Position numbers and translations under genes: made by a program. Source: a bacterium (lineage in GTDB: Bacteria > SZUA-79 > Acidulodesulfobacterales > Acidulodesulfobacteraceae). From it: 6,593 bases of DNA. Shown here one piece after another: positions 6,581-6,593 of the stretch. Every line of letters begins with the position of its first letter. Position 1 is the first letter of the stretch. The notes beneath the pieces are model-generated. The model made no database searches and was not told the origin of the DNA. It worked only from the letters and a program-made list of their open reading frames with translations. The DNA is taken from assembly GCA_021803845.1 (NCBI GenBank), contig JAJZLA010000092.1, positions 1 through 6,593 of the forward strand. The letters run 5' to 3'.

Positions 6581-6593
6581 AAGGGTTAATCTT

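Noticed and set aside
1..6593. CRISPR arrays, insertion sequences, tRNA or rRNA genes, toxin-antitoxin pairs.
   Set aside because: No regularly spaced repeats, transposase motifs, terminal inverted repeats with target duplications, or tRNA-like cloverleaf sequences were found on reading the window.

Overview
This 6.6 kb, AT-rich window (roughly 35-40% GC by eye) comes from a Gram-negative bacterium. The main evidence is a large exported protein with a C-terminal outer-membrane beta-barrel. Good Shine-Dalgarno sites, a TTG start and ordinary bacterial gene families fit this. The lineage cannot be fixed from the sequence. An AT-rich deltaproteobacteria-like or related group is only a guess.

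Layout, left to right. Positions 1-111 are the 3' end of an unidentified plus-strand gene. Positions 229-1833 encode a full-length YifB/ComM-type AAA+ ATPase (comM-like), with Walker A, Walker B and the four-cysteine cluster intact. Positions 1929-2960 encode a NiCoT-family nickel/cobalt permease with all family signature motifs, behind a strong Shine-Dalgarno site and a plausible promoter. A minus-strand gene at 2987-3469, convergent with the permease, encodes a small RmlC-like cupin (dTDP-sugar 3,5-epimerase family) that lacks the usual catalytic tyrosine. Diverging from it across 105 bp, 3575-5851 encodes a 758-residue exported protein. It appears to join a degenerate M1-aminopeptidase-like region to an Omp85/BamA-like barrel. 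Positions 5984-6580 encode a nitroreductase-family flavoprotein with a TTG start.

No shared pathway is evident. The genes look like separate housekeeping or accessory units: DNA processing, metal uptake, sugar-nucleotide or cupin chemistry, outer membrane and flavin redox. No mobile element, CRISPR array, tRNA or rRNA was seen.

The most interesting item is the M1-like/Omp85-like fusion. It has no HExxH zinc motif anywhere. Its putative barrel signature reads GIMG where Omp85 proteins normally carry an Arg-Gly. Its N-terminal part is far more AT-rich than its barrel. A second item is a terminator-shaped hairpin followed by eight T's inside the nickel-permease coding sequence.
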